Below, piece after piece: positions 1 to 9,134 of a DNA stretch of 64,000 bases. The notes beneath the pieces are model-generated. The model searched no databases. It was not told the origin of the DNA and saw nothing but the letters and a program-made list of their open reading frames with translations. Source of the stretch: Streptomyces rhizosphaerihabitans (GTDB lineage Bacteria > Actinomycetota > Actinomycetes > Streptomycetales > Streptomycetaceae); assembly GCF_025399795.1 (NCBI RefSeq), contig NZ_JAODTZ010000021.1, positions 62,001 to 126,000 on the forward strand. Direction: 5' to 3'. The position numbers were made by a program, and so were the translations under genes. How positions within the stretch are numbered: position 1 is the first letter of the stretch; each line of letters opens with the position of its first letter.

Positions 1-300
1 ACGGCCGGTCCCGCGACCGCCATGGTGGCCAACCTGACCCCCGCGTCCATCTCCGCGACGGCCTTCGCCACCCTGACGCTCGCCAACAGCCTGCTCGGGC
101 TGGCTCCCGGGCCCGCCGTGACCGGCGCGCTCGCCGACCACATGGGACTGCTCGGCGCCCTGCGGGTCATCCCGCTCACGGCGGTCGCCGCCACCGTCGC
201 CTTCCTGATCGGCCGCCACTTCTACGAGCGTGATCTGAGCCGTCTGACGAGCAGCCCCGTCCCGGCGGCGGAACCGGAGGACGCGGTGGTGTCCGCATGA
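1..300 (+). CDS. MFS transporter, C-terminal end (partial)
   Basis: The frame is open from the left edge of the window and ends at TGA 298-300, so only about the last 99 residues are present. Two hydrophobic stretches separated by a short Gly/Ala-rich loop, then a charged tail (FYERDLSRL), look like the last two helices of a 12-TM major facilitator permease; the family is inferred from this tail only. The stop overlaps the next ATG (ATGA at 297-300), which implies translational coupling with the hydrolase gene. Substrate unknown. Confidence 0.7.
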   Translation, partial: TAGPATAMVANLTPASISATAFATLTLANSLLGLAPGPAVTGALADHMGLLGALRVIPLTAVAATVAFLIGRHFYERDLSRLTSSPVPAAEPEDAVVSA

Positions 301-878
301 GCGCCACCACCGAACCGGTGATCGTGATCGTCCCCGGACTGCGCGATCATGTCGCGGAGCACTGGCAGACCCTCCTGGCGGACCGGCTGGCCGAGGCCGG
401 GCGCACCGTCCGCACCGTCCCGCCGCTCACCGAGGACGCCCTGAGCCGCGAGGCCCGCGTGGCGGCGCTCGACAAGGTGGTCTCGGAGATCGAGGGCCCC
501 GTCGTCCTCGTCGCGCACAGCGCCGGTGTGATCACCACGGTCCACTGGGCCCAGGGAAGCACGGCACAGGTGCGCGGAGCGCTGCTCGCGACACCGCCTG
601 ACTTCGACACCCCGCTGCCCGAGGGCTATCCGGCCCCCGAGGTGCTCGGCGAGAACGGCTGGACACCGGTGCCCCGGAAGCCGCTGCCCTTCCCCAGCGT
701 CGTCGCGGCCAGCTCGAACGACCCCCTCGGCACGGCCGAGCGGGTCACGGAACTGGCCCGCGACTGGGGCAGCGCTCTGGTGGACCTCGGCGAGGTCGGC
801 CATCTCAACCCCGCGTCCGGCTACGGTCCTTGGCCGCGCGCGGAAGACCTGCTCCGTGAAGTAGAGAAAACCGGCTGA
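297..878 (+). CDS. RBBP9/YdeN-type alpha/beta hydrolase
   Basis: A 193-residue cytoplasmic hydrolase. The nucleophile elbow AHSAG lies near residue 73, a likely acid in SSNDPLG near 141, and the catalytic His in GHLNPASGYGPWP near 168; the GHLN..SG.G.WP ending is characteristic of the RBBP9/YdeN (DUF452-like) serine hydrolases. Length is normal for the family and there is no signal peptide. The start codon overlaps the stop of the upstream permease, so the two genes form an operon. The physiological ester or amide substrate is not known for this family. Confidence 0.85.
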   Translation: MSATTEPVIVIVPGLRDHVAEHWQTLLADRLAEAGRTVRTVPPLTEDALSREARVAALDKVVSEIEGPVVLVAHSAGVITTVHWAQGSTAQVRGALLATPPDFDTPLPEGYPAPEVLGENGWTPVPRKPLPFPSVVAASSNDPLGTAERVTELARDWGSALVDLGEVGHLNPASGYGPWPRAEDLLREVEKTG

Positions 879-907
879 ACGCCGCGTCCAGCCCAGGAAG
901 GCAACCG

Positions 908-2911
908 ATGAACACCGACACCGACCTGCTGTGGTCCCCCGGTCGCCGTGAGTTGGAGGACTCCAACGTCGCCTGCTTCATGGAGTGGGTGAGCGAGGAA
1001 CGGGGGCTCCACTTCTCCGACTACGCCGAGCTGTGGCGGTGGAGCTCCACCGACCTCGCCGGATTCTGGTCGGCGGTGTGGGAGTTCTACGGGCTGGACG
1101 CGGTCACCGACTACGACGAGGTACTGGGCGAGGCGTCGATGCCCGGCGCCGTCTGGTTCCCAGGCGCCCGGCTGAACTTCGCCGAACGCTGCTTCGCCCA
1201 GGCCACGGACGCGCGCCCCGCGCTCGTCTGCCTGACCGAGGGCGGCACTCCCGAGGACACCTCCTGGCACGAACTGCGCCGGCAGGTCGCCGACGTCGCC
1301 GCGGCCCTGCGCCGCATGGGCGTGCGGCCCGGCGACTGCGTGGCCGGCTACCTCCCCAACCTCCGGCAGACCGTCGTGGCGCTGCTGGCCTCGGCCGCCG
1401 TCGGTGCCGTATGGACGGCCTGCTCCCCGGACTTCGGCACGCCCAGCGTGCTCGCCCGGCTCCAACAGGCGCAGCCGACGGTCCTCGTGGCCGCGGACGG
1501 ATACCGCTACGGCGGCAAGACCTACGACAAGCGCCCGGAGGTCGCCGAGCTCGCGGACGGCCTGCCCACCGTCCGCCACATCCTGGCCGTCGACAGCCTC
1601 TTCCCTGCCCCCACCGACCCGTGGTCGGCGCGGCCCGACGTCGAACAGCACGCCTGGGCGACGCTGCCGACGGCCGACGAGCCGCTGGAATTCGCCGACG
1701 TGCCCTTCGACCACCCGTTGTGGATCCTGTGGTCGTCGGGAACCACGGGCATACCGAAGGGGATCGTCCAGGGGCACGGCGGCATCGTCGTCGAACTGCT
1801 CAAGGCGCTGGGTCTGGGCGTCGATCTGCGCGCCGACGACCGCTATCTCTTCATCACCTCCACCAGCTGGATGGTGTGGAACTTCCTGGTCGGCGGGCTG
1901 CTGCACGGCAGCACCGTCATCCTGTACGACGGCAGCCCGACCTATCCCGACATCGACGGCGCCTGGAGGATCGCCGAGTGGACCGGCGCCACCGTGGTCG
2001 GCCTGGGCGCCGCGTATCTCACCGCCGGGGAGAAGGCGGACTCACGTCCCGCGGACATGTTCGGACTCGACAGACTGCGCACCGTCCTGCAGACCGGGTC
2101 GACCCTGCCGCCCAGCACCTGGCGCTGGGTCCACGACCGGCTGACGCCCGGAGCGCGGCTCCAGTCCATCTGCGGCGGTACGGACGTCTGCTCGGTCCTC
2201 GCGGGAAGCACCCCGCTGCTGCCGGTCCGCGTGGGCCGCATCCAGGCGCCCGCACTCGGCGTCGCCCTGGCCTCCTGGGACGCTCAGGGACACCCCCTGA
2301 CGGGCGAACAGGGCGAGTTGGTGGTGACCGCGCCGCTGCCGTCCATGCCGCTCCGCTTCGTCGGCGACTCCGACGGCGCCCGCTACCGGGCCAGTTACTT
2401 CGACACCTACCCCGGAATCTGGCGGCACGGCGACTGGGTCACGATCGACACCGACCTGTCGGTCGTCGTCGCGGGCCGCTCCGACTCCACCCTGAACCGC
2501 TCGGGCGTCCGCATGGGCTCCGCCGACATCTACGCCGTGGTCGACCAGCTCCCGGAGATCGCCGACAGTCTCGTCATCGGTATGGAGAAGCCGGACGGCG
2601 ACTACTTCATGCCGCTGTTCGTCGTGCCCGCCGAGGGCAGCACGCTCGACGACGGCCTGCGCCGGCGGATCGCCACGGCCATCAGGAGCCGGCTGTCCCC
2701 GCGCCATGTGCCCGACGCGATCGTGCCGGTCCCCGCCGTCCCGCGCACCCTCACCGGCAAGAAGCTCGAGGTCCCGGTCAAGCGCATCCTCCAGGGTGCC
2801 CGAAGCTCCGACGTCAGCAGCGAAGGATCCATCACCCACCCCGAAATGCTGACCTGGTTCGCGGACTTCGCGACGCGCACGGCAGCGTCACGGCCCTTGG
2901 CCGACGGGTGA
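908..2911 (+). CDS. Acetoacetyl-CoA synthetase (acetoacetate--CoA ligase)
   Basis: A 667-residue adenylate-forming enzyme that converts acetoacetate, ATP and CoA to acetoacetyl-CoA, feeding ketone-body carbon into central or polyhydroxyalkanoate/isoprenoid metabolism. The N-terminal cap (LWSPGRRELEDSNVACFMEW), the P-loop-like WSSGTTGIPKG near residue 275 and the STSWMVWNFLVGGLLHGS segment are typical of acetoacetyl-CoA rather than acetyl-CoA synthetases. The C-terminal PRTLTGKKLEVPVK carries the adenylation lysine. RBS AGGAAGG lies 7 bases before ATG. It follows the hydrolase by 29 bases and is probably in the same transcript. Confidence 0.93.
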   Translation: MNTDTDLLWSPGRRELEDSNVACFMEWVSEERGLHFSDYAELWRWSSTDLAGFWSAVWEFYGLDAVTDYDEVLGEASMPGAVWFPGARLNFAERCFAQATDARPALVCLTEGGTPEDTSWHELRRQVADVAAALRRMGVRPGDCVAGYLPNLRQTVVALLASAAVGAVWTACSPDFGTPSVLARLQQAQPTVLVAADGYRYGGKTYDKRPEVAELADGLPTVRHILAVDSLFPAPTDPWSARPDVEQHAWATLPTADEPLEFADVPFDHPLWILWSSGTTGIPKGIVQGHGGIVVELLKALGLGVDLRADDRYLFITSTSWMVWNFLVGGLLHGSTVILYDGSPTYPDIDGAWRIAEWTGATVVGLGAAYLTAGEKADSRPADMFGLDRLRTVLQTGSTLPPSTWRWVHDRLTPGARLQSICGGTDVCSVLAGSTPLLPVRVGRIQAPALGVALASWDAQGHPLTGEQGELVVTAPLPSMPLRFVGDSDGARYRASYFDTYPGIWRHGDWVTIDTDLSVVVAGRSDSTLNRSGVRMGSADIYAVVDQLPEIADSLVIGMEKPDGDYFMPLFVVPAEGSTLDDGLRRRIATAIRSRLSPRHVPDAIVPVPAVPRTLTGKKLEVPVKRILQGARSSDVSSEGSITHPEMLTWFADFATRTAASRPLADG

Positions 2912-3077
2912 GCCCTGCCCGCCGACCGCACGGCCACCGACCCTCCCCCAGGTCCGGCATCCATGGTCACCGACCGCACAACAGTGATCAATAGAGCATG
3001 CGTCGGCGGGCATTTCGATGCTCCTTCCGCCAGTCCCGAAACAACTCGGCTGCCCACCGCGGACGGTACGTAGGGTC

Positions 3078-3124
3078 CTGGTCACTGACCGGGCGGGAAC
3101 TCCTCCGCCCGCGCAGTGACCAGG
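3078..3124 (+). promoter_or_regulatory. Long nested hairpin over the ribosome-binding site of the next gene
   Basis: CTGGTCACTG (3078-3087) and CAGTGACCAG (3114-3123) are a perfect 10-bp inverted repeat; inside it CGGGCGG (3090-3096) pairs with CCGCCCG (3105-3111). The loop contains ACTCCT (3099-3104), complementary to the AGGAGG ribosome-binding site at 3122-3127. The 3' arm ends in the RBS. This could be a translational switch or simply a DNA operator or a terminator for the upstream gene (there is no T-run). Structure seen directly; function inferred. Confidence 0.5.
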
Positions 3125-3137
3125 AGGAGACATCGGT

Positions 3138-3512
3138 ATGGCAAATGTGGAGATCTCCCTCAAGGAGACCATGACGTCCATCGAGGGCGCGATGGGCGTC
3201 GCTCTCGTCGACTACACGAGCGGCATGGCACTGGGCACGCTGGGGGGCAGCAAGGAACTCAACCTGTCTGTCGCGGCGGCGGGCAACACCGACGTGATCC
3301 GGGCCAAGGTGCGCACCATGGAGCACCTCGGCCTCAAGAGCAAGATCGAAGACGTACTGATCACGCTCGCGGACCAGTACCACCTCCTCCGGCCGCTCAA
3401 GAGCCGTGACGGCAACGGGCTGTTCCTGTACCTGGTGCTCAACAAGGCGACCTCCAACCTGGCCATGGCGCGTCACCAACTCGCACGCATCGAGGCCGAA
3501 CTAGAGGTATAG
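3138..3512 (+). CDS. Small roadblock/LC7-like protein
   Basis: A 124-residue soluble protein. The pattern (ISLKETMTSIEGAMGVALVDYTSGMALGTLGG, a central helix, then FLYLVLNKATSNLAMARHQL) matches the roadblock/LC7 fold, a dimeric scaffold found next to small GTPases and in other bacterial regulatory modules. No GTPase (MglA-like) or DUF742 partner is nearby, so it stands alone here. A strong RBS AGGAGG precedes ATG by about ten bases and overlaps the end of a long hairpin. Exact role unknown; the fold assignment is by pattern only. Confidence 0.75.
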   Translation: MANVEISLKETMTSIEGAMGVALVDYTSGMALGTLGGSKELNLSVAAAGNTDVIRAKVRTMEHLGLKSKIEDVLITLADQYHLLRPLKSRDGNGLFLYLVLNKATSNLAMARHQLARIEAELEV

Positions 3513-3549
3513 ACAGCCACCTTCTCCGCGCCTTCGCATGCCCACGACT

Positions 3550-3563
3550 TGAAGACTTCTTCA
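3550..3563. promoter_or_regulatory. Candidate ArsR-type operator
   Basis: TGAAGA-CT-TCTTCA is a perfect 6-bp inverted repeat with a 2-base spacer in an AT-rich pocket, unusual in this GC-rich DNA. It lies about 150 bases upstream of the ArsR regulator start and could be its autoregulatory site. Inferred from symmetry and position only. Confidence 0.35.
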
Positions 3564-3714
3564 TTTAGGTACATCCAGATCAAGTCAATCCCGTGGGCGT
3601 GCGGAGGTGGAGCCGAGAGGATCGGTCCTTACGGCACCGCTCGCGGCAGGCGCGCAGACAGCCACCGCACCAGCCGGAGAAACAGCCCGTCCCAGGCGGC
3701 AGGGAGCGAACGAT

Positions 3715-4137
3715 TTGACCAGGCAGGTCCCCCTCTATCAGGCCAAGGCCGAGTTCTTCCGCATGCTCGGACACCCTGTGCGCATCCGGGTCCTGGAACT
3801 GCTGCAGAGCGGCCCCGTCTCGGTGCGCGACCTGCTCAACGAGATCGAGATCGAACCCTCCAACCTCTCGCAGCAACTGGCCGTACTGCGCCGCTCGGGA
3901 ATCGTGGTGTCCATCCGCGAGGGCTCCACCGTCAGTTACGCGCTGGCCGGCGGCGATGTCGCCGAACTCCTGCGCGCCGCCCGTCGCATCCTCACCGAAC
4001 TGCTCTCCGGGCAGACCGAGTTGCTGGCCGAACTGCGCCAGGCCGACCTCGACACGGGCCTGCCCCCGGGTCCGCGCGACCCGGACCTCGTCGTCACCCG
4101 ATCCGCGCGCCCCTCACCCGCCGTCCGGGGACACTGA
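3715..4137 (+). CDS. ArsR/SmtB-family transcriptional regulator
   Basis: A winged-helix repressor of about 140 residues. RMLGHPVRIRVLELLQSG, the recognition region IEPSNLSQQLAVLRRSGIV and the wing REGSTVSYAL are clear. I start it at TTG 3715, preceded by AGGGAG with an 8-base spacer, which gives the MTRQVPLYQAKAEFFRML start common for this subfamily; an in-frame GTG at 3607 would add a low-complexity 36-residue leader without a good RBS. I see no metal-site CxC motif. Close relatives often sit beside a SulP transporter, which is not present here. Likely a DNA-binding autoregulator; inducer unknown. Confidence 0.82.
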   Translation: MTRQVPLYQAKAEFFRMLGHPVRIRVLELLQSGPVSVRDLLNEIEIEPSNLSQQLAVLRRSGIVVSIREGSTVSYALAGGDVAELLRAARRILTELLSGQTELLAELRQADLDTGLPPGPRDPDLVVTRSARPSPAVRGH

Positions 4138-4164
4138 CGCCCAGAGCGACCGCCGGGCGGCCCG

Positions 4165-5139
4165 TCAGGCCCAGCCCTTGCGCGCGGCGTGCCAGCCGAG
4201 CTGGATGCGGCTCTCCGCGCCTGCCCGCGCCATGAGTTCACCGATGCGCCGCTGCACCGTGCGACGGGAGACGCCGAGGCGCGCGCCGACCGCCTGGTCG
4301 GTGAGTCCCGCGAGGACCAGGGCGAGCATCCGGGCGTCGAACTCGTCTATGGCGTCCGGGCGTTGCTCGGCGAGGCCGTCGCCCGTCGTATGCGGCGACA
4401 GCGGATAGGCCTGCTCCCAGGCCAGCTCGAAGTAGGCGACCAGCGCCTCCAGCAGCCCTCCGGCGTGCACCAGCACAGAGGCCGCCGCAGTATTGCGGCC
4501 TCTGTACAGGGGAAGCATCGCCAGTTCACGGTCCGCGATGATGAGTTTGACCGGAACGGCGTCGGCGACCCCGATCCGCTGTCCGGCCGCCAGGTCGGCG
4601 AGCGCCTGGGCGACCATGCCGGGCTCGGTCAGCGCCTCCCGATGCACGATCGTCCGGTACTGCACGCCACGGCGGACGCCGGCCCGCTCCGCGGCGTTGG
4701 CACTGCTCGGGACGACGGAGAGTTCGGGCACCATCATCGACCGCACCTCGTACCGGGCGGACTCCTGGAGCTGTCTGAACCGGTGCCGTACCGCGTCGAT
4801 CTCGCTGATCACCTCCACGGCGCCGCCCTCGGCACCCGTGCGGTGCTGCTCCGCGAGGGCGAGCACCGCGTGCTCCGCCGCGCTCAACTCGTCGCGGCGC
4901 CTCCGCAGTTCACCACCCAGCGCGACCGCGGGGGGCGCCGCCGCGAACAGGGTGGCCGCGCCCTCGATCGCCTGGGGGACGACAAGGCCGCGCCCGGCCA
5001 TGGCCGTGAGGATTTCACGCACCTCGGACTCGGGGCGGCCGCCGTCGGCCGCCAGCTCATGGACGGTGGCCCGTCCACGGGCCACCAGGAGGCGGTAGAT
5101 CTCCTCCTCGGCCGGGCCGAGACCGAGCGCGGCGAGCAT
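4165..5139 (-). CDS. LuxR-type regulator with N-terminal TrmB-like winged helix
   Basis: A 324-residue cytoplasmic regulator. The N-terminus (LGPAEEEIYRLLVARGRATVHELA, then EVREILTAMAGRGLV) is a TrmB-like winged helix; the middle resembles the phospholipase-D-like effector domain seen in TrmB proteins; the C-terminus (LALVLAGLTDQAVGARLGVSRRTVQRRIGELMARAGAESR) is a LuxR/GerE helix-turn-helix. It lies 90 bases downstream of, and on the same strand as, the large subtilisin gene. Related regulators commonly neighbour S8 peptidases in Streptomyces and probably control them; that link is an inference here. Confidence 0.85.
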   Translation of the reverse strand: MLAALGLGPAEEEIYRLLVARGRATVHELAADGGRPESEVREILTAMAGRGLVVPQAIEGAATLFAAAPPAVALGGELRRRRDELSAAEHAVLALAEQHRTGAEGGAVEVISEIDAVRHRFRQLQESARYEVRSMMVPELSVVPSSANAAERAGVRRGVQYRTIVHREALTEPGMVAQALADLAAGQRIGVADAVPVKLIIADRELAMLPLYRGRNTAAASVLVHAGGLLEALVAYFELAWEQAYPLSPHTTGDGLAEQRPDAIDEFDARMLALVLAGLTDQAVGARLGVSRRTVQRRIGELMARAGAESRIQLGWHAARKGWA

Positions 5140-5175
5140 GGGCCACTCCTTGAAGTCGGCGGGTGAAGCCGGACG

Positions 5176-5202
5176 GGCCCCGGGCTGCGAACGCCCGGGG
5201 CC
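5176..5202 (-). terminator. GC-only hairpin between peptidase and regulator genes
   Basis: GGCCCCGGGC (5176-5185) and GCCCGGGGCC (5193-5202) form a perfect 10-bp stem with a 7-base loop in the 90-base gap after the peptidase stop codon. No T-run follows, as is usual for Streptomyces terminators. It could attenuate read-through into the downstream regulator. Confidence 0.55.
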
Positions 5203-5229
5203 TGCCCGATCTCACGGTTCCGCCAAGGT

Positions 5230-8200
5230 CTACTTCAAGCCGTAGGCCCGTGTCACCTCCTGCGTGACGCTGTTGCCCGCATCGTCCCAAGTGCGGGCCT
5301 TGAGAGACACGAATCCGTGGTGCGGGGCATCGAATCGGGCGGTCCAGTGGCCCGTGGCCGTACGGTCCAGGTGGACCGGACGCCAGTGGCGGCCGTCGTC
5401 GTAGGAGACGGACAGTGCCGCGCCCGCGACCCGTCCGGCCCCCGCCGCGTCCGGCAGATGTCCGCCGGTCAGGCCGAGGGTCTGCCGGCCGCCCCGCGCG
5501 TCGCCCGCGAGGTCGGTGACGACGCCGTAGTCCAGCTGCATCAGCGCCATCCGGTCGATCTCCATCGGATCGGTCACCGGCGCCGATCTCACCTTCCACA
5601 CGGTGTGGGTGCGGGGCGACAACCGGTAGGCGCCCGCGTCGCGTTCGGCGCGCAGGTCCAGGGTGTAGGTGCTGGACACGGTCGGCACCGGGTACAGCGT
5701 CGCCGATGCCCAGGCGGAGGTCTTCACCAGTTCACCGTCCTGGTACACCTTGAAGTCCAGACTGTCGTTGCCGTCCTGCATGTAACCGCCGTGGTCGAGA
5801 CCGTTGTCCGTCCAGGGCTGGATGTTGAAGGACAGGAACCCCTGCTGCCGCTCCGACCACCAGAAGCCGCTGCCGTTGCGCGGATGCGCGATCGGGGCGA
5901 ACCAGTCGCTGGTGACCCGCTTGCCGGCCTTGTAGGTGATCATTCCACCGCGTGACTCCATGGCCAGGTTCGGCCCGGTGATCGAGTCCTCGGCCCACGA
6001 GGTGCCCGGCTGTGCCGAGAGGTAGTCGGTGCGTGTGGTGGGCATGTCCGTGCGCAGCGGGAAGCCCACGGCGTAGCTGCGGTAGGGGCGGTAGTCCCAA
6101 CGGTATTCACCGCTGGGGTACTTGGTGGTGCCGTGGAAGCGCATGTCCACGACGGCCAGCTCGGACGCGTGCGGCCGGTAGGTGAGGCCCGTGTCGGGAA
6201 TCCGGCCCGGGTGCGGGTCGACGAGGTCGTACACGTACGGCGAGTTGGGCGCACCCTCGACGTTCAGGCGCAGGGTGCCGCGCTGGGCCTGCTTGACGAG
6301 GGGGGCGCCCTCACGCGCGGTCAGCGAGGCGACCGGGACGGCGCTGTAGCCGCCCTCGTCGGTACCGACCCATTCGAGGAGCTTGCCGGGCTGGTCGTTC
6401 ACGACGAGCAGGAGGGCGGCTCCGTTGTCGGCCGCCGCCTGCGCTCGCTGCGCACCGGTGACGTCGTCGGAACGGGTCACCAGCACCGCCTTGCCCTTGG
6501 CGCGCAGCCCCGCGTAGTCGGCTGGGGTGCCGGATCCGGCGTACACCACGTCCAGCCGCTTGTGGCCGTCGTAGAAGGCGGATCCGGCCTGCCCGAGGGG
6601 GGTGAGAGCCTTGCCCTCGTGGCTCAGCGAGAGCAGCGGGTACGCCTTGCGCCAGCGCGTCTCGTACTCGAAGGTGCCCTGTGTCACCTTCCGCGTGGGC
6701 AGCACGAACATGCTGTCGTAGGTGGGCGGAAGCAGGTACTCGGAGTCCACGGTGCTGATTCCGCCGTCCGAGCGGTACCAGTTCATGTAGAGCATCCGGT
6801 CCTCGGTCCTGCGCGGCACCTCCGCGGTGACCTCACGGGTCCTGCTGCCGTCGAGGACCAGCTTCCGGTCGTGGTCGAGGACGATCTCCGGATCGCCGAG
6901 CAGCGCCATGCCGAGCGAGTCGGGGCCGTGGCTGCCGGTCACGTCGAGGTAGCTCAGGGCGCTGTAGGTGCCCGCCTGGAGGCGTACGGTCGCCTCGCCG
7001 GTCGCACCGACGGGGACGAACTGCGGTTCGGCGTCGGTGCCGAAGCGCTGCAACTGGACGTATCCGGAGGCCGGTTCGCCGGAGCGGTCCTTGAGCTGGA
7101 CGTCGAGGGAGTAGCGCTCCTCCTCCCGGTAGAGCCCGACCTGGGTGCGGGCGCGCACCTCGTCCGACGCGTCGCTCGCGGACACCTGTCCGAGGTAGCG
7201 GCGGCCGTTCGCGCCGAGGCCGGGCCGCGCGCTGGCGGTGACGGTGGCGGTGCCGTGCGCGGGGACGGTCACGGAGTCGGCGGAGAGCGAGAACATCCCG
7301 TCGGGGGCGGGGTTTCCGGCGTCCGCGCCCGGGTCGACGTCGTAGGGGCCGCCGGCCACGGAGGCGGCGAGGGCGAGCTTCAGGGTGACGGCGGTGTCAC
7401 CGGTGTTGCGGTAGGTGAGCGTGCGGTCGACGGTCTCCGGGCCGCTGTGCGGCCAGGCGTCGAAGCCGAAGTACGCCGAACCGGTGGCGGTCACGGTGGC
7501 GTCGACGGAGGCCGCCACATCGGCCCGGCCCGCGCCGACCTGGTAGGCGCTCAGGCCGGTGAGCTCCTTGGAGGTGCTCATCAGCGCGTCCTTCAGCCGG
7601 GGCGCGGTCCAGTCCGGGTGTTCCTCGGCGAGGATCGCGGCCGCGCCCGCCACGTGCGGCGTGGCCATCGAGGTGCCGCTCATGGTCTGGTACCAGCCGC
7701 TGTCGGCGCTGCCGCCGGCCTTCGCGGCGAGGATGTCGACGCCGGGTGCTGCGATGTCCGGCTTGAGGGCGTAGTCGCCGTAGCGCGGGCCTCGTGTCGA
7801 GAAGTCCGCGAGCTGGTCGCCGGAGTCCACCGCGGCCACGGTCAGCGCGTCGTCGGCGGCGCCCGGGGCGCTCATGGACGCTTCCATGCCCGTGTTGCCC
7901 GCGGCGACGACGAACAGCGCCCCGCTCTTCTCGCTGAGCCGGTCCAGGGCCTCGCTCATCGGGTCGGTGCCGTCCGTGGGCTCGGAGCCGCCCAGACTCA
8001 TGCTCACCACCTTGGCGCCCTGGTCCACCGCCCATTCCATACCTGCGATGACCCAGGAGTCGTCTCCGTAGCCCTCATTGGCGAGGACCTTGCCGACCAG
8101 CAGGTCGGCGCCGGGCGCCACCCCCTTCTCGGCTCCGTCGGAGGCGGCTCCGCTGCCGCCCACGGTGGACGCGGTGTGGGTCCCGTGTCCGTGCCCGTCC

Positions 8201-8985
8201 TCGGCGGATTCGCCGGGTACGAAACTGACCGCGCTGCTGATCCGGCCGGCCAGGTCCGGGTGATGGCTGTCGGCACCGGTGTCGAGCACGGCGACCTTGA
8301 CGCCCTTGCCGTCGAGACCGGCCTTCCAGGCGGCCGGCGCGCCGATCTGCGCGGTGCTGTCGTGGAGTTGGGCCTTGACACGGCCGTCCAGCCAGATCTT
8401 GGACAGACCGCCCTTCAGCGAGGGCCGCTGCGCGGGGGTGTCCGTGGCGACCGCTCTCCACAGCTTCCTGGCCTGCTTCTTGGACGCCCGGACGGAGGTG
8501 CCGTTGACGCTCTTCAGCGACCGCACCTTAGTGGTGCCGGTGGGCGTCGCGGCCACCTTGTCGCGGTAGCCGAGGATCAGCGGAAGTCCGGCGCTGTGCT
8601 GGTCGTCGTAACCCTGCTCGATGAGCGCGGTGACGTCGAAGAGGCGGCGGTCGAGACGGTTCGCGGCGAGGTAGGGCAGCGCCTCGTCCGGGTAGACGTA
8701 GAGGTCGCTGCCGACCGTCTCGGTGCGGACTCCGCCGGTGGCGCCGCGCGGCCGTCGTACGTCGACCGCGTGCTTGCCCGCGCCGAGGTCCATCACCTTG
8801 ACCACGTCCCCCGTGATCAGCGTGACGGTGCGGTCGGCGCCGGTGCGGGACGGGGCGACGGGAGCCGTGGGCGCGCTGTTCGCGGCGCCCGCCTGGCCGG
8901 TGAGGGTGGTGACGACGGCGGCGACGGCCGCCGCTGCCGCGAGGGCCCGCCTGCCTCGTGGGCGGCGCGGTATGAGGGAAATCAT
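5230..8985 (-). CDS. Large secreted S8 (subtilisin) peptidase
   Basis: A 1251-residue extracellular protease. A Tat/Sec-like signal peptide (RRPRGRR then an Ala-rich hydrophobic stretch ending QAGA) occupies about residues 1-35. The catalytic triad is visible: Asp in VAVLDTGADSHHPDLAG near residue 235, His in GHGTHTASTVGG near 270, Ser in GTSMATPHVAGAAAIL near 437. The propeptide region precedes it. After the catalytic domain come beta-rich regions and a PA-like insert (VLVTRSDDVTGAQRAQAAADNGAALLLVVND near 830-860). The size is much larger than classical subtilisins but usual for the actinobacterial ~1200-residue class. Probably regulated by the LuxR-type gene just downstream. Confidence 0.93.
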   Translation of the reverse strand: MISLIPRRPRGRRALAAAAAVAAVVTTLTGQAGAANSAPTAPVAPSRTGADRTVTLITGDVVKVMDLGAGKHAVDVRRPRGATGGVRTETVGSDLYVYPDEALPYLAANRLDRRLFDVTALIEQGYDDQHSAGLPLILGYRDKVAATPTGTTKVRSLKSVNGTSVRASKKQARKLWRAVATDTPAQRPSLKGGLSKIWLDGRVKAQLHDSTAQIGAPAAWKAGLDGKGVKVAVLDTGADSHHPDLAGRISSAVSFVPGESAEDGHGHGTHTASTVGGSGAASDGAEKGVAPGADLLVGKVLANEGYGDDSWVIAGMEWAVDQGAKVVSMSLGGSEPTDGTDPMSEALDRLSEKSGALFVVAAGNTGMEASMSAPGAADDALTVAAVDSGDQLADFSTRGPRYGDYALKPDIAAPGVDILAAKAGGSADSGWYQTMSGTSMATPHVAGAAAILAEEHPDWTAPRLKDALMSTSKELTGLSAYQVGAGRADVAASVDATVTATGSAYFGFDAWPHSGPETVDRTLTYRNTGDTAVTLKLALAASVAGGPYDVDPGADAGNPAPDGMFSLSADSVTVPAHGTATVTASARPGLGANGRRYLGQVSASDASDEVRARTQVGLYREEERYSLDVQLKDRSGEPASGYVQLQRFGTDAEPQFVPVGATGEATVRLQAGTYSALSYLDVTGSHGPDSLGMALLGDPEIVLDHDRKLVLDGSRTREVTAEVPRRTEDRMLYMNWYRSDGGISTVDSEYLLPPTYDSMFVLPTRKVTQGTFEYETRWRKAYPLLSLSHEGKALTPLGQAGSAFYDGHKRLDVVYAGSGTPADYAGLRAKGKAVLVTRSDDVTGAQRAQAAADNGAALLLVVNDQPGKLLEWVGTDEGGYSAVPVASLTAREGAPLVKQAQRGTLRLNVEGAPNSPYVYDLVDPHPGRIPDTGLTYRPHASELAVVDMRFHGTTKYPSGEYRWDYRPYRSYAVGFPLRTDMPTTRTDYLSAQPGTSWAEDSITGPNLAMESRGGMITYKAGKRVTSDWFAPIAHPRNGSGFWWSERQQGFLSFNIQPWTDNGLDHGGYMQDGNDSLDFKVYQDGELVKTSAWASATLYPVPTVSSTYTLDLRAERDAGAYRLSPRTHTVWKVRSAPVTDPMEIDRMALMQLDYGVVTDLAGDARGGRQTLGLTGGHLPDAAGAGRVAGAALSVSYDDGRHWRPVHLDRTATGHWTARFDAPHHGFVSLKARTWDDAGNSVTQEVTRAYGLK

Positions 8986-9031
8986 GGCCTAGGTCCTACC
9001 GGGCCGCGCCGGGCGGGGGGAACGCCCGGCG

Positions 9032-9067
9032 GCTGGCACCAAAGCGCCACGTCTCACATGTGCCAGC
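9032..9067. promoter_or_regulatory. Candidate operator in the divergent peptidase/ligase promoter region
   Basis: GCTGGCAC (9032-9039) and GTGCCAGC (9060-9067) are a perfect 8-bp inverted repeat separated by 20 bases, lying 47 bases upstream of the peptidase start and 68 before the ligase start. A second GC-only inverted repeat (9008-9015/9023-9030) lies beside it. The spacing suits a dimeric or tetrameric regulator, for example the LuxR/TrmB-type protein encoded next to the peptidase. Function inferred. Confidence 0.4.
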
Positions 9068-9134
9068 GGGACCCTGCCGGGGCGAGCGGGTCGGCGGGAG
9101 GGCATTGTCAGTGGTGGCAGGCAGGATGACGGGT

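Noticed and set aside
6133..9129. 998-codon open frame on the plus strand opposite the subtilisin gene
   Set aside because: It is the antisense shadow of a high-GC3 gene: Val/Gly/Arg-rich, no motifs, and the opposite strand encodes a complete S8 peptidase.
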